NCBI GenBank assembly: GCA_003508835.1
Contig: PUFA01000014.1
Location: forward strand, 1,928,501-1,992,500
From: Eonycteris spelaea
Taxonomy: Eukaryota > Chordata > Mammalia > Chiroptera > Pteropodidae
Length of the DNA stretch: 64,000 nt
Direction of reading: 5' to 3'
Every line of letters begins with the position of its first letter. Position 1 is the first letter of the stretch. Positions 22,993-33,545 of the stretch are shown here, piece after piece. A model generated the notes under the pieces. That model worked only from the letters and a program-made list of their open reading frames with translations, did no database searches and was not told the origin of the DNA. Both the position numbers and the translations under genes were made by a program.

Positions 22993-23479
22993 GCTCGCAG
23001 CTTTAAACACCTCCATCCATCCCGGGAACCTGGAGGAGAAGAAGAAAATGGGACCCAAAACTTCTATTCGAACTGGAAATAAAAAGCAAGAACAGTTGTC
23101 AAAACGTGTAATTGAAATAGTAATTTTAAGAGTCATTTACCGCCAAGTGGATTTCCAGAGAAGGGTTTATCAGGAACTGTCCACCTCTTCGGCCAGCTCT
23201 CACCTTGGTGCTTGTCCCAGTCCAAGTGCTATTTTTTCAAAGGAAAACGTTGGCGTTCGTAGCTACTTGTACCGCTCTCTTCAGCCCGATGTCATTCGGC
23301 ATCGAACGTGAGGGCAGCGTGGAAGAGCTTCTGTCCCCCGCTAGGCCATCACACGGCGGAGGCCCAGGGCTCAGCGTCTTCACTGCCGTGGCCTCACGAC
23401 AGCCGGCACCACACTTGTCCCAGAGGAGCCTCGCTGCCCGATCGGAAGTCATGGCTCCGAGGCCAGTGAGTGACACGTG
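22993..23479. other. Unassigned non-coding sequence
   Basis: Balanced composition, AT-richer at 23.03-23.16 kb. No repeat family is recognised. Confidence 0.4.
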
Positions 23480-23595
23480 GCGGCAGGAACGCTGGCTTCG
23501 GTTCTGCCACTGCCCGGTAGCCCGTCCGAGGACACCTCTGGCCTTCGCCTGACCTCAGTTTCCTCCTCCATGACATCGAGAGCTTGAACCAAAGT
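23480..23595 (+). mobile_element. MIR SINE, sense, fragment
   Basis: CGGTTCTGCCACTGCCCGGTA followed by CTGACCTCAGTTTCCTCCTC and CATGACATCGAG matches the MIR core. Confidence 0.7.
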
Positions 23596-25138
23596 GCCAT
23601 CCACGCCCTGCGTGGCTTTGTGCTTCCACGGAGCCCGTTGCCAGGAGCCCAGCGTGGGAAGGCCGTCCACCTCAGCCCGTCGCCCGGACCTTCCTTTCCA
23701 CCAGCGCCACGGCCATAGAGAGCTGGCGGGGGCGCGGGCTCTGCGTGCTCGTGTCGGGAGGGCTCGGCTGCTTCTGAAGGGCCTCGGATGCTGAGGCCCA
23801 CTCAGGAGGCCCCTGGAGAGCTGGCCCCTCTGGGGATCGAAGCCCATCCGTGGGGACATGACTTCTGCGAGGAGGAGCCGCTCCGAGCGCATGACAGGGA
23901 TGGGACCAGGCCTCCGGGGGACAGAGGACGAGGTTGCAAGTCTGCTTCCAGAGCCCACGAGACACTCGCTCCCAGAGCAGGAGAGAGCCAGGCGGTCAAA
24001 CCCAGGAGCTCTGTCCTGCCCAGGTCGGGCACCACCCTGGAAGCCAGAGCAGAGAGCTTTGAGGGGAAGCTGGCCCTCACAGAGGCTCCGTCATCATTTG
24101 TCCTAGGACCGCTCTCTGTGGACCTGCAGGAGGCGCTGCTCAGACCTGGCGGGACCCGGCGCTCAGGCCCCCGGGCCCGGGCCTCTCGTGTAGAGGAAGA
24201 GACACTAAGAGAGCAGCCACGGTGTCGCGGAGGGCACGAACAGCAGCGCACAGCTCTGTGGGATCCACGAGGAGTCACCTCACACACGCTCGGGGCGGGC
24301 AAGCCGGCTGACGACCTGACTCTTACACGCAGGGAAGGCTCAGAAACCATCGGCCGGCGTCGCTGGGAGCTGGCGGAGTGAGGTCGTCGGCTCAGGTCTC
24401 AGGAAAGTCACCAGAACAAGCCCAGGAGTGAGGCCAAGACAGGGGGACGCAGTGCAACCGGGGTCCCACCTCTGAGCGGGGTCTGGCTCACCCTAACCCC
24501 TCATGTCAGCGTCGTGGGCATTTGCCCTTCACCGGTTAACCGGGTCACATGCGAGCCAGACGCGAGGCTGGAGGGATCTGTGATGTGCAGTGTCATTTGG
24601 CAAGGAGGGTGTTGGTGGAGAGGAGGAAGTGGCGCGTTGGTGGCTTCGTGTAATTTATTTTCCAAGACTAACAGGGCGCTGTTTTCTTCAAACGAATGCG
24701 ATGTCCCTGCGCCTTCTTGGCCTCAGATCAGTCACAAACGCAACTCCCCCAAGGTGACTTTCCTTTCAAGTCGCCCTTCGGAAGTGCTCCCCGCTCCCTG
24801 GGTACGCGCCTCACCGCCGTCGACGATCACGGACGTTGGTTCTGAAGCAGCCTCTTTCAAGCCGTTTTCCAGCGGCATTTTGGCACCCGGCTGTGCACCC
24901 GTTTATGTAAAACGTCACCGTCAGGGGGAGCGTTCTCTCAGCGTCCTGCCGTCCGTGAGGCGAGGCTCGCCCCAAAGGCAGGAGAGACAAACGGAGGACG
25001 CAGGAGCCACGCCCGCTCACTGTCGCGTGTTCATTCACCTCCCGCGTGCAGAAGGAGCCCCGACTTCGTGCTGCGTTCCCCGCGACGGAAGAGCCGCGAT
25101 GCTCGCAGAACGGAGGCGAGGCAGACGCAGGCAAGGGC
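23596..25138. other. GC-rich non-coding stretch
   Basis: GC-rich with an AT-richer, conserved-element-like patch at 24.57-24.73 kb. No repeat or exon is recognised. Long open frames on both strands are uninformative. Confidence 0.4.
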
Positions 25139-25425
25139 TGGGAGGGCGGGGCCTGGGGCTGGGGGCGGGACCTGGGCCGAAGGGGCGGGGCCTGTTGCTG
25201 AGAGGGGCGGGGCCTGTAGCCAGGGCTGGACCTGGGCTGGGAGGGGCAGGGCCTATGGCTGGGAGGGGCAGGGTCTGGGGCTAGAGGGTGGGGCCTGGAG
25301 CTGGGGGTGGGGCCTGGGCTGGGAGGGGCGGGGCCTGGGGCTAGAAGGGCGGGCCTGGGCTGGGAGGGGCGGGGCCTGGGGCTGGGAGGGTCAGGGCCTG
25401 GGAGGGGCGGGGCCTGGGGAAGGAG
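25139..25425. repeat. GC-box minisatellite, about 20-24 bp unit
   Basis: Degenerate tandem array with a unit close to GAGGGGCGGGGCCTGGGGCT. The perfect word GGGCGGGGCC occurs six times by eye, interleaved with variants losing the CpG (GGGGCAGGGCC, GGGTGGGGCC). Every unit carries several G-runs, so the plus strand is a dense G-quadruplex candidate and a cluster of Sp1/KLF GC boxes. The open frames through it are Gly-rich repeats and not evidence of a protein. Confidence 0.95.
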
Positions 25426-25699
25426 AGAGGAAGCAGAGCAGGCCGGAAGCCTGCAGGACAGGGAAACTGGAGGAAGCTGCCCCGCGAGCCCAGCAGGATA
25501 GACAGGGCCCTTCTGTGCTCCCCACACCCAGAAACGTGCTGAAGAGAGAAAGCTTGGATTGCAGTGTTTGCCAATGCCCTTGGTGCATAGGCTCCCATCG
25601 AATAATAGCAAATTGGACACTACCAGTGTGACGTCACCGAAGGTAGAGCCCAGAAGACAAACACCATCACGTCCACTCCAGAGGCAACGTACTAAGCGA
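25426..25699. other. Unassigned flank of minisatellite
   Basis: Balanced composition. Nothing recognised. Confidence 0.4.
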
Positions 25700-25865
25700 C
25701 TTCAAAGAGCAGGTAGTAGTGAAATAATCAGGAAGTGACGAATCTGAGTACTTATTACCTTTGTTTTGACTATAATTAACTAGAAATAAATAAATTACAT
25801 TTTAGAATTTAATCATTCATAACGACTGTGTTTAATAAGCAGCTCCCAAAATTCCCGAGAACGTA
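25700..25865. promoter_or_regulatory. AT-rich conserved-element candidate
   Basis: Compact AT-rich block between GC-rich flanks, with CTTTGTTTTGAC (SOX/TCF-like), ATAATTAACTAG and AATTTAATCATTCAT homeodomain-type words. No repeat is recognised. Confidence 0.35.
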
Positions 25866-26449
25866 GCGGCCAGGTCCCCAGCCCGCCGCCCAGCCACCCC
25901 TCCACTCAGCTCCGCGGCCTTGGCTCAGGGTCCCCCGTCATGTTCCCTCAGCGTCCTGCGATCGGCCACTGTGGGTCCCAGGCCAGGCGGGTCCCAGGCC
26001 TGGCGGTGATCCAGGCTCCCGGCTAGAAATAGGACCCGGATTTAGAAGGTTAGTTAGTGTAGTGAGGCAGCTGCGTCTAACGTATGTAGACGTACTTCCG
26101 CGTATTGCATCACTCACGTGTGGCCGAAAGCCACTATCGTTCTCTGATGCACGTGGAGCCATGCAGACCCCTGGGGAGCAGAGGGGAGCACAAGAAGGGG
26201 AGCGGAGGAGGAGCAGAAGCGGGAAGCCGGCTCCCCGCCGCAGACCGCAGTTCCCGCAGAGAAGCGCCCTCCCCGCCGTGAAGTTGGTGTCTGCCGCCTC
26301 ATCCTCATGTGGGCTCCTCCTGCCTGCTCCAGCTGGGCGTCTCACCACCAGAACCTTCCCTTCTCCCTCTGCGCGGCGCTGACAGCCACGCGAACACCTC
26401 TCGACTGGCTGCAGCAACGCGGGTTTAGAGCAGAGCGGAGCGTGGGGCC
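25866..26449. other. GC-rich non-coding sequence
   Basis: Includes adjacent imperfect copies of GGCGGGTCCCAGGCC near 25980-26005. Nothing else recognised. Confidence 0.4.
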
Positions 26450-26645
26450 CGGGGCAGGCGGCTGGCTCTGCCATTTACCGGCCTGCGGCCTTGCAGAAAA
26501 GCCTCTTCCCCTGCAGAGCCTCCTTCCTGCCTGCGGACTAGGACGACACCAGCCCTCACCCGGCAGGGTTATCGTGAGCCTCGGATGAGTTAACTTGCGC
26601 TGAGCGCTTTCAACAGCACCTGGGCCCCAGGGAACACTACCTGAG
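26450..26645 (+). mobile_element. MIR SINE, sense
   Basis: GGCTCTGCCATTTACCGGCC, GCCTGCGGCCTTGCAG, CTCTTCCCCTGCAGAGCC, then GGTTATCGTGAGCCTCGGAT, GAGTTAAC, GCGCTGAGCGC and CAGCACCTGGGCC follow the MIR order over most of its length. Confidence 0.8.
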
Positions 26646-26699
26646 TGGTGGCCACTCCTGGCCTCTTGCCTGCGTTCACCCCTCAGATGGGTCACCACG

Positions 26700-26800
26700 A
26701 GATCTGGGCCGTTTCTTTACATCTGCTACCGCAGAGGGAAGAGTAGGGCAGCGCTGGGACACAGTAGGTCCTCAGCGACTCCGTTGACATGAATAACCCA
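26700..26800 (+). mobile_element. L2 or MIR 3' end fragment, sense
   Basis: GGGACACAGTAGGTCCTCAG followed by CGACTCCGTTGACATGAATAA matches the shared L2/MIR 3' end (CACAGTAGGTGCTCAATAAA, then TTGAATGAATGA). Confidence 0.6.
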
Positions 26801-27011
26801 GAGCAGCAAGGGGAGACAAAGCCAGCACCCACCGCGGATGCCGGGGAGGAGGCCGAGGGCGTGGCGAGGGCGTGGCGCGCTCGCAGGGGCGGGGCGGGAG
26901 CCCGTCTGCCAGGCGACAGCTAACCTGGCTGGCTCGGGGAGGCATACTGGCCAGGGTCTGGCTTTGACATCCCTCCCGAGGCTCCCGCCTCCATCCCAGC
27001 AGCCTGTATGA
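26801..27011. other. GC-rich non-coding sequence
   Basis: Short GC-rich interval with GGCGTGGCGAGGGCGTGGCG, a two-copy short repeat near 26857-26876. Nothing else recognised. Confidence 0.4.
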
Positions 27012-27385
27012 GTCCGACCGGCTGGCTTAAACAATGGACGTTATTTTCCCACGGTTCTGGAGGCCGGAAGTACAAGACCACGTCTGGCACGGTCAGTCGC
27101 CAGTGGGGACATTCCTGCTGGCTTGTAGACTGACGCCTCCTCGCTGCGGCCTTCTACGACCTTTCCTAGAAGTGTGCCCACGCACAGAGCTCGGGTCTCT
27201 TCCTTCTTCATAAGGACACGGGTCCTGTAGGTCAGGGCCACACTTTTATGACCTTACTTAACCTTCACTACGTCTTTCAAGGTCCCAGCTCTTGAATACA
27301 GCCACACGGGGCGGGGGAGGGGGAGTTAGGGTGTCGACATATGAATTTGGGGGACACGCAAATATTCAGTCCCTAGCACCTCAGA
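27012..27385 (-). mobile_element. MLT1-like solo LTR, antisense, near full length
   Basis: Antisense MLT1 landmarks in order: TGGCTTAAACAATGGACG, GTTCTGGAGGCCGGAAGT, TTCCTTCTTCATAAGGACAC, CTTACTTAACCTTCACTACG, then TCGACATATGAATTTGGGGG, ACACGCAAATATTCAGTCC. Nearly the whole LTR is represented. Confidence 0.85.
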
Positions 27386-28129
27386 GCACCTCCACTAATC
27401 TGTGGCTAAGCGTGTCCACTGTGTCTGGAGCCTGAAAATTGCTTCTTTTTTTTGAACCAGGGAGCGTAGCAGCCGCCAGGCACCGAGAGATGAAAAATCG
27501 CAAGGGAGCGATTCAGGTGCCTGGCGTTAAAGCTACGTTTTCCTCCCAGGGACCTCTCTCTGCCTCTGCACGCTCAGAATTTTCCAGCCAGGTTCATTCT
27601 GTCGAGTAATTATTTACCGATTGGATTCCGCGGGAATACACGACCGGAGGACGCGGGTGCGGCACACATGGGTGACGGCAGATGGTCTTCTCAATACAAC
27701 GCAAGCCATTCTCCAAATAACGAACACCATTAGAAAACTCAGGGACCTGTCGCCCCATCTACCCGCCACCGATAGCATTTATCACCACTTCGCCCCCCTC
27801 ACTGGAGCTGGGAATGTGACACAGAGCCCTGATCGATGATCTCTTGTCCTAGGCTATCATTCGACCATACCCTTTTCAAATCGTGTTCTCCGTTCAGAAT
27901 GCTTGGGCACGCGGTAAAAATGGGAAGTTTGTATCTATGGTTCCATTAGAGCTCTAATAGCTGCTCGTTCTAGAGACCTCCCTTTGCAGGGATTGGTTAG
28001 ATCTCAGGACACAGCCTTCACGCTGTCATCCGATGCCCAGTCCCCTCTCTTCCCTGTAACAGATGTTCAGCGTGATTCGCACCCAGCCGAAAAGAGGACC
28101 CTCACCAGCCTCTCCGCAGCTAGGGCTGG
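27386..28129. promoter_or_regulatory. Conserved-element candidate stretch
   Basis: 27.4-27.9 kb is repeat-free with GAGTAATTATTTACCGATTG and AACGAACACCATTAG words. Inferred from composition only. 27.97-28.1 kb is unassigned. Confidence 0.25.
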
Positions 28130-28500
28130 CCCTCTGAGCCCTGGCCGAGATGTGCGAGCTGAGATGTGCAAGCAGGCGAGGAGAAGCTTCCAGAAAGGCT
28201 GTTGATAAAAACAGAAGGGAAGGGAGTGGCACCCTCTCGTCCTCTTCCTCTTTTCTGCTCTCTGAAATATGGATGTGATCTCTCGAACACCCACAGATGT
28301 CTTGGCCTTGAGACAGCCATGAAATTCAAGCAAGCCATGCCCTGGATGGTGGGGCAGTGACGCAGCAGGACCTGGGTCCCTGGTGACCGTGGAGCAGCTG
28401 CCAGCCCTCGGCTGCCTGCCCCACACGCTTCCGTAAGAAGAGAACCAGTCTTTATCCCCGGGGAGCTGCTGTGACTTGGGTGCCATGTGAGAAGCAGCCA
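28130..28500 (+). mobile_element. MLT1-like solo LTR, sense
   Basis: TATGGATGTGATCTC, CTTGGCCTTGAGACAGCCAT, CCCTGGATGGTGGGGCAGTG, CAGGACCTGGGTCCCTGGTG, ACCGTGGAGCAGCTGCCAGC, then CCACACGCTTCCGTAAGAAG follow the order of an old MLT1 LTR (rACTAAGGATGGTGGAGCAG, GAGCCTGGGTCCCTGATGAC in the consensus). Confidence 0.65.
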
Positions 28501-28855
28501 AACCCCATCCTGACCAGCTCCATGCTTTACACACGCGCTGTCTACCCAGCCAGAGACACATGCACAGGCGACCCCCCAGAGTCTATTTAAAGCCAGCCCC
28601 TCTTACTGTTATTTTATAGGTTCACTCAGGGAATGTTAGCTGAGATTCTGCCCCCAAAAGGCAACTCTGTCCCCTAGGGCTCTCAGCACAGTTTAAGATT
28701 TAAAATCAGTCCCGACTTTATTAAAATATAAGGGAACAGGTCTCAAGCAGAATGACCCTCCCATGCTAGAAGCTTGTCAAAATGTCAGAACTGGATGCTG
28801 TTTGGTCTGTCCCTCTTTTTGACGGCCTCAGGATAGAAACTTGACTATGTGACAG

Positions 28856-28857
<2 letters not shown>
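28501..28857. other. Unassigned non-coding sequence
   Basis: Low-CpG, AT-richer DNA with no recognised repeat. Confidence 0.35.

Positions 28858-28907
<50 letters not shown>
28858..28907. repeat. TG microsatellite, 25 perfect units
   Basis: Uninterrupted (TG)25. Confidence 0.98.
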
Positions 28908-28908
<1 letters not shown>

Positions 28909-29600
28909 AGAGGGGGTTTTGCCTGTGTGCATCTGAACCCCATGCCTGTGAGGACATTGCAGGGTGGGGAGGAAAAGGGGCATAAACAAGAATATCGTGA
29001 GATGACAGATAAATGTAAGTGGATGAACATTTCCTGTCACAGGCTTTATAATTCTTGTAACATGTACATTTATGCACTAACTCATCTGCACTTAAGGGCT
29101 GTTAAAACTCTAACCACCATAGCGAAAAATTTAGTATAACAGCTCGACTCTATATAATTTTATTATTTCAATAAAAAATGAATGTTAAGTATATAACTAA
29201 AAGTGATTGAGTTTTTATGTTTATGTAAGACTCTTCACATAATTAAATTCTATAAACTTCACTTTCAACACAGCCCCAAGTTTGAGTGTAAAAAGGGTGA
29301 TTGCCATACTCTCAAGACACATCTATGTAATTCTGGGAAAATAGCCACATAACTATGAATCGCTCAGAAAAAACAAAAAAAGAAGTCATTTTTATATTCC
29401 GCTGATGACACTTATTACTAAATTCACATGTATCAAATAAGACTCGTAGAATGACTAATATTATACAGCAAAAATACGACCTGCTAACACGTGAGTGGTT
29501 CGGAGTGAGGAACCAAGTAGGTGACACACTTTGCACTGAAAACCGCGCGGTATTTTTCGAGAGCGTGCTAACGGCCTCTGCCTGCGAGAGCATGAGGCCC
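28908..29600. other. AT-rich unassigned sequence
   Basis: AT-rich with TATATAATTTTATTATTTC near 29150. No transposon is recognised. It could hold decayed LINE or a conserved element. Confidence 0.3.
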
Positions 29601-29900
29601 ACGTTCCTTTTTCCAGAAACCAAATGCCAATAATTAAACCAGGCAGCTGCTGCCCCCAGCAATGTGACAACGTCTCCCCGCTCCCCGGAATGTGCTGGAA
29701 TCACCCTGCTTCGGCTCACGGCATTCGCACGAGCGGCCCCCGCCCCCGCCCCGCCCCAGCAATCTGGGTGAGTTTCCCGTCGATTAGCTGAATTATTCAG
29801 ATGTTTTCCCACAATGGCACTGCCGGCGCCCGCATAACTCGTTTCCGCATCAGCAGTGAATTACATTATTGACGATCCGAGAAGCTTCATGAAGAAGCCT
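29601..29900. promoter_or_regulatory. Conserved-element candidate
   Basis: Repeat-free block with CGATTAGCTGAATTATTCAG and GTGAATTACATTATTGACG words and retained CpGs. Enhancer-like composition. Inference only. Confidence 0.3.
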
Positions 29901-30071
29901 GTCAGCAGCGACGCCGCGAGCCCTGGCTCCTTTTCAAGTCGGATCCTCGGTCTCCGAGACGGAGTCACACCTGACGTGTTTTCGGAAGTGGCAGGTGAGC
30001 CGGGACACCATCCGGGGCTGGAGACGGCCCGGCTGGGCCAAGAGGGAAAGCCACGGTGCCCCTCCCCTGCC
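29901..30071. other. Unassigned non-coding sequence
   Basis: Short GC-rich interval with no recognised feature. Confidence 0.4.
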
Positions 30072-30145
30072 CACGCACACACGTGCTCGCGCGTGCACAT
30101 GCACACACACACACACGGACACACACACGCACACACACACACCCC
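30072..30145. repeat. CA microsatellite
   Basis: Imperfect (CA)n with CACGTG, GTGCACATGCAC and CACACG interruptions. Confidence 0.95.
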
Positions 30146-30490
30146 TTCAGGGTGGCTGGCTGGCTTGCATCCACCAACACGCAGAGCTGCAGAAAACATT
30201 CTGTACCCAGCAAAGCCTTTCCCGACTTGTACGGATTGTTATCGCTCCCCCGCCGAGATGCTGGTGACGGGAAAACACCCAAAATGCGCCCCGAGAGGCT
30301 GCTTCACTGCTGGGGCTTTCGAGTGCCTGTGCTGCCTGCCACGTTCAGGCCCTCTGGCCCCCCACAAGCCCAGCGGCCACGGGAACGCCCTTCGGTGCCC
30401 GGCTCCAAGAAAGCAGTTTCTCTGTCCGTCGACTTTTTTTTTTTTTGACTTTAGAAGGAAAGAGTTGTTGATTTTTCCAGAGAGTCTTAT
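30146..30490. other. Unassigned sequence with T-run
   Basis: A 14-T run lies near 30433-30446. No retroposon body is recognised next to it. Confidence 0.4.
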
Positions 30491-30640
30491 ACTCAAAGCC
30501 CAGCATTAAACGCTAATTAATTCATTAATTAGGTATTCATTAGAAGATCAGAGTATCCACATTCTGACTCCGCGATGTAACCGATCGAATTCATGGACGT
30601 TTGAGAGCCTGCTGGTCAGCCATGATTCTGCAGGTATGCG
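30491..30640. promoter_or_regulatory. Homeodomain-word cluster, AT-rich
   Basis: CTAATTAATTCATTAATTAG at about 30512-30531 is almost a perfect dyad of ATTA/TAAT homeodomain core sites. It sits in a repeat-free AT-rich block. Motif evidence only. Confidence 0.35.
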
Positions 30641-31457
30641 GCGGATAACACACAAGATCTAACGCCTGAAGCCTCAGAGCAGGTGTGAACTCAGTCCCTG
30701 AGGGACAGGGTGGACTGGAGCCCGCCACTTCTCCCCCGAAGCTCGGCATTTTTGCGTGCTAAGTCGTGAACCTGCCCCCGGGCTGCAGCAAGGACCAGCA
30801 GGGAGTGTCTGCAGGAGGTGACAGCTGACGTTCCCAGCACACTGCCATCCAGCACGCAACTCCAATGCCCCGTCTCGTTTCCCGTTCTCAGCAGCTCTCA
30901 GGACGTCTTAGCTCTGGCCTGAGAATAAGAACGCAGGCTCGCAGAGGGACGTGGATATTCCAGAAGCACAGAGTTCTCCGAGCAGGGGACGGGGCCTGGC
31001 ACGGACATGGGCGGGGAGGAGGGGCGTCCAGAGCATCCTCCAGGAGAGCCGTGCGAGGACTAGGAGACGCAGGTGTGCAGTCGCCCGCCAGTGTGCTGGG
31101 GATAAGGTGGCCTTGGAGAGCGTGAGGAAGGGTACGAAACAGCCCCGCTTTGCAGAAGCCTCTACGAAGCCCTTCCCACCAGGGGTGTGGCCTCAGAAGG
31201 GCCCAAGACGACCGACCATAGGGGACAGTGGCACTTTGGCAGTAGGCTCCACCTCATCTGAGGCCTTCGAACCGAAGCTGGGAGGCCACGTCCTGGGAAG
31301 TTGCCAGGAGACGCCTATGGTCCCTTCTCTTCTGCCTCCAGATGCTGCGGCTCCCTGAGGCTCAGGATTGGGGGCGGGGTTATGACCTAGGGTTTTACAA
31401 GATTCTCACTGGTCATGTCCAACCATCTGACGGAACCTGGGACAAAGAATGGTGGAG

Positions 31458-31460
<3 letters not shown>
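30641..31460. other. GC-rich non-coding sequence
   Basis: No recognised repeat or exon. The end, 31.34-31.46 kb, may belong to the L1 3' region that follows. Confidence 0.4.

Positions 31461-31521
<61 letters not shown>
31461..31521. repeat. GA microsatellite, about 30 units
   Basis: Uninterrupted (GA)n. Confidence 0.98.
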
Positions 31522-31522
<1 letters not shown>

Positions 31523-31660
31523 AATTAATATGTGTGATTTCTCCATGGTTAGATTCCAAAATTAGGGCGTTTTTAATTTTTTTCTATACTCTTCTATGTT
31601 TTCAAATTTTCTACAATGACCCCTTGTAATTTGGCTAGTCAGGAAGAAAATCACTTTTAT
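31522..31660 (+). mobile_element. Old L1 (L1M) 3' end, sense
   Basis: TTTTTAATTTTTTTCTATAC, TCTTCTATGTTTTCAAATTT and TCTACAATGACCCCTTGTAA match the common 3' end of ancient L1M elements (TTTCTGTATTTTTCAAATTT, TCTACAATGAACATGTATTA). The GA microsatellite lies just upstream. Confidence 0.75.
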
Positions 31661-31755
31661 TAGGAATCATATGTAACTAGAAATGGCTAACAGAAAGCCG
31701 TGGTTCCCAGAAGCCAGGGGATGGAGAAGCTGCAAAGCATGATGGGAAAGGCGCA
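31661..31755. other. Unassigned short interval
   Basis: Nothing recognised. Confidence 0.4.
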
Positions 31756-31870
31756 GAAGGCGCACCTCACAGCCTTGCCACTTCTTAACCATCTATACCC
31801 CAGGTGAGTCATCCAACCCATCCAGACCTCGTGTCATCACTGACAAGAAGGAATTGTGAGTTTTCTCAAC
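31756..31870 (+). mobile_element. MIR SINE, sense, fragment
   Basis: CCTTGCCACTTCTTAACCAT, CAGGTGAGTCATCCAACCCA, CCAGACCTCGTGTCATCACT match the MIR core in diverged form. Confidence 0.55.
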
Positions 31871-31954
31871 AATTTCACCAGATTTCTAAAAGGGTCGCAC
31901 CAGCGACGTGTAGAATAGAAAGGTTTGCTGTTGTTCTCACTCTTGTTGATGCTG

Positions 31955-32042
31955 TCCTATTGCACGAGTCGTAGTAGTATTGGTTTGGTATTGGTATTGG
32001 TCCTGGCACTGGTGCTGGTACTAGTTCTAGTATTGGTGATGT
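31955..32042. repeat. Degenerate TATTGG/CTGGTA short tandem repeat
   Basis: Imperfect 6-bp and 3-bp periodic sequence: TATTGGTATTGGTCCTGGCA, then CTGGTGCTGGTACTAG. It is decayed and not pure. Confidence 0.75.
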
Positions 32043-32970
32043 AGAGTTAACCTGGACACTCGGGAACAAAATATACTTTAAAAGTTTCCTTATTCGAAAG
32101 TGTTGACATGGATGATATCCATTCTTTTGGGACTATCATGTTGGAAATGAAAGTGAAGTGGCCCCCTGCCTACGTGCTGGAGTTTTGTCGACATTCATTA
32201 GCCTGTTGACATAGCATCGACTGCTTTAAAAACAGTCGCTTAAACTAAAAGCTTGCTCAGGGGTCTGGAAAGAAAGGAAGTAGTCTCTGTACATTTTTCC
32301 TGCAGTTTTAGGGTAAAAAATTCCCAGACAGGAGGGCACTTCCGCCAGAACGCAACTCACTCTCTAGAATTACCATTCCTTTGGCACTTGTCCTTGGTCC
32401 TGACAGCTACTCTGAACTAAAAAATATTTGCTATCAAGTTCCAACTTTTTCAGAAAAGCTAGCAAAATAGCCATTTCAAACATTATGATCTTAATATGTT
32501 AAATATTATTTACACATAGACCGTCATCCTAAATATATTATAACACTACATTCCAAATGAAAGCAACATATTTTCTGCAGACTCTTCTTAATTTACGACA
32601 AAATTGTAGTTACAACAACGAAGTCTTCCTGCTTCAGATGATTCCATAAATAAAAGCAAGAGGTTCGTCATTAAGTCATTGGATAAGTATTGATGGCATT
32701 CATCATGTTCACATGTTTGTCAATTTCATTAACCTTTCAAATTAGGTATTCATAATGTGTTAATGACAGCATAACACATCATTACATTATTCAATGCAAT
32801 TTCATGGATATTATGTATAGTTGATCATGTTAGAATCTCTTGTCTTTACAGCTGTTAGAAAACATTATACTTTCCAAGATCATTAGGGATGTGTGAATAC
32901 AAAACAGCTAACTCTACAGCTCAAATAATGGTCCCTGCTTGGCCCTGAATTCTGATCAGGGTATGACAAG
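32043..32970. promoter_or_regulatory. Largest AT-rich, repeat-free conserved-element candidate
   Basis: About 900 bp, AT-rich and CpG-poor, with no simple repeat and no transposon that I recognise. Rich in TAAT/ATTA words (for example CATTAACCTTTCAAATTAGG near 32728). Long AT-rich unique blocks in mammalian gene deserts are often deeply conserved enhancers. An old unrecognised transposon is the alternative. Confidence 0.35.
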
Positions 32971-33109
32971 ATGCTGAGGAAGGGTCCATCTGCCTCGACT
33001 CTTTCATACAAGAACCGAAGAGTCACAAAACTGATGGAGAGAGAGTTTGAGAGTGTGTTTAATTACAGCCCTCACCTTCAGACTGGCGGTGATCGATGGA
33101 ATGACGATG
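32971..33109. other. Unassigned interval
   Basis: An open frame of 104 codons begins here (32971-33285), but its second half is MLT1 LTR sequence and no domain is visible, so I do not call it coding. Confidence 0.4.
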
Positions 33110-33545
33110 TAGCAACTCGTCACTCCCCTGTCCCGTGGAATGAAACAGAATTCTGTGCCCCACTGACTGTGGGACTGGCCAGCTCTTCATTCTGGCCAAT
33201 GCGATGTGGGATGCGAGCAAACGTGGTGGCATCGAGGGTTTCGAATGTGCTCGTGTGGCCGGTTTGTCCTTCTGTGCGCCTGTGATCCGTGGGAGAGGAA
33301 CTTGGCCCAGATGGCCACCTCCCATGTGCCGTGAGCCCCAGAATAAAACCCAGGGAGCAAACCAGTGCCCGACCTGAGCCTGGGGCCAAGCCCAACCAAG
33401 AGAAGATTGGCAGAACCTCAGCCAATCCACAGCCCTCTGTCAGCAACGCACAGATGTGTGTTATGAGCTACTGAGATTTTAAAGGTATTGGTTACACGGC
33501 ATTCCTAAGCCAAGAGTGAACTGATACCAGAGCAGAACTAGTCAA
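33110..33545 (+). mobile_element. MLT1-like solo LTR, sense, near full length
   Basis: TGGGACTGGCCAGCTCTTCA, TCTGGCCAATGCGATGTGGG, GGAACTTGGCCCAGATGGCC, then GAGCTACTGAGATTTTAAAG, GGTTACACGGCATTCCTAAG and AACTGATACCAGAG. The order and the 3' end (CCACTGAGATTTTGGGG, GACTGATACAG) are those of an old MLT1 LTR. Confidence 0.8.

Noticed and set aside
25068..25631. Gly-rich repetitive open frame
   Set aside because: It is the translation of the GC-box minisatellite, not a protein gene.
32971..33285. 104-codon plus-strand frame
   Set aside because: Second half is antique MLT1 LTR sequence. No domain.
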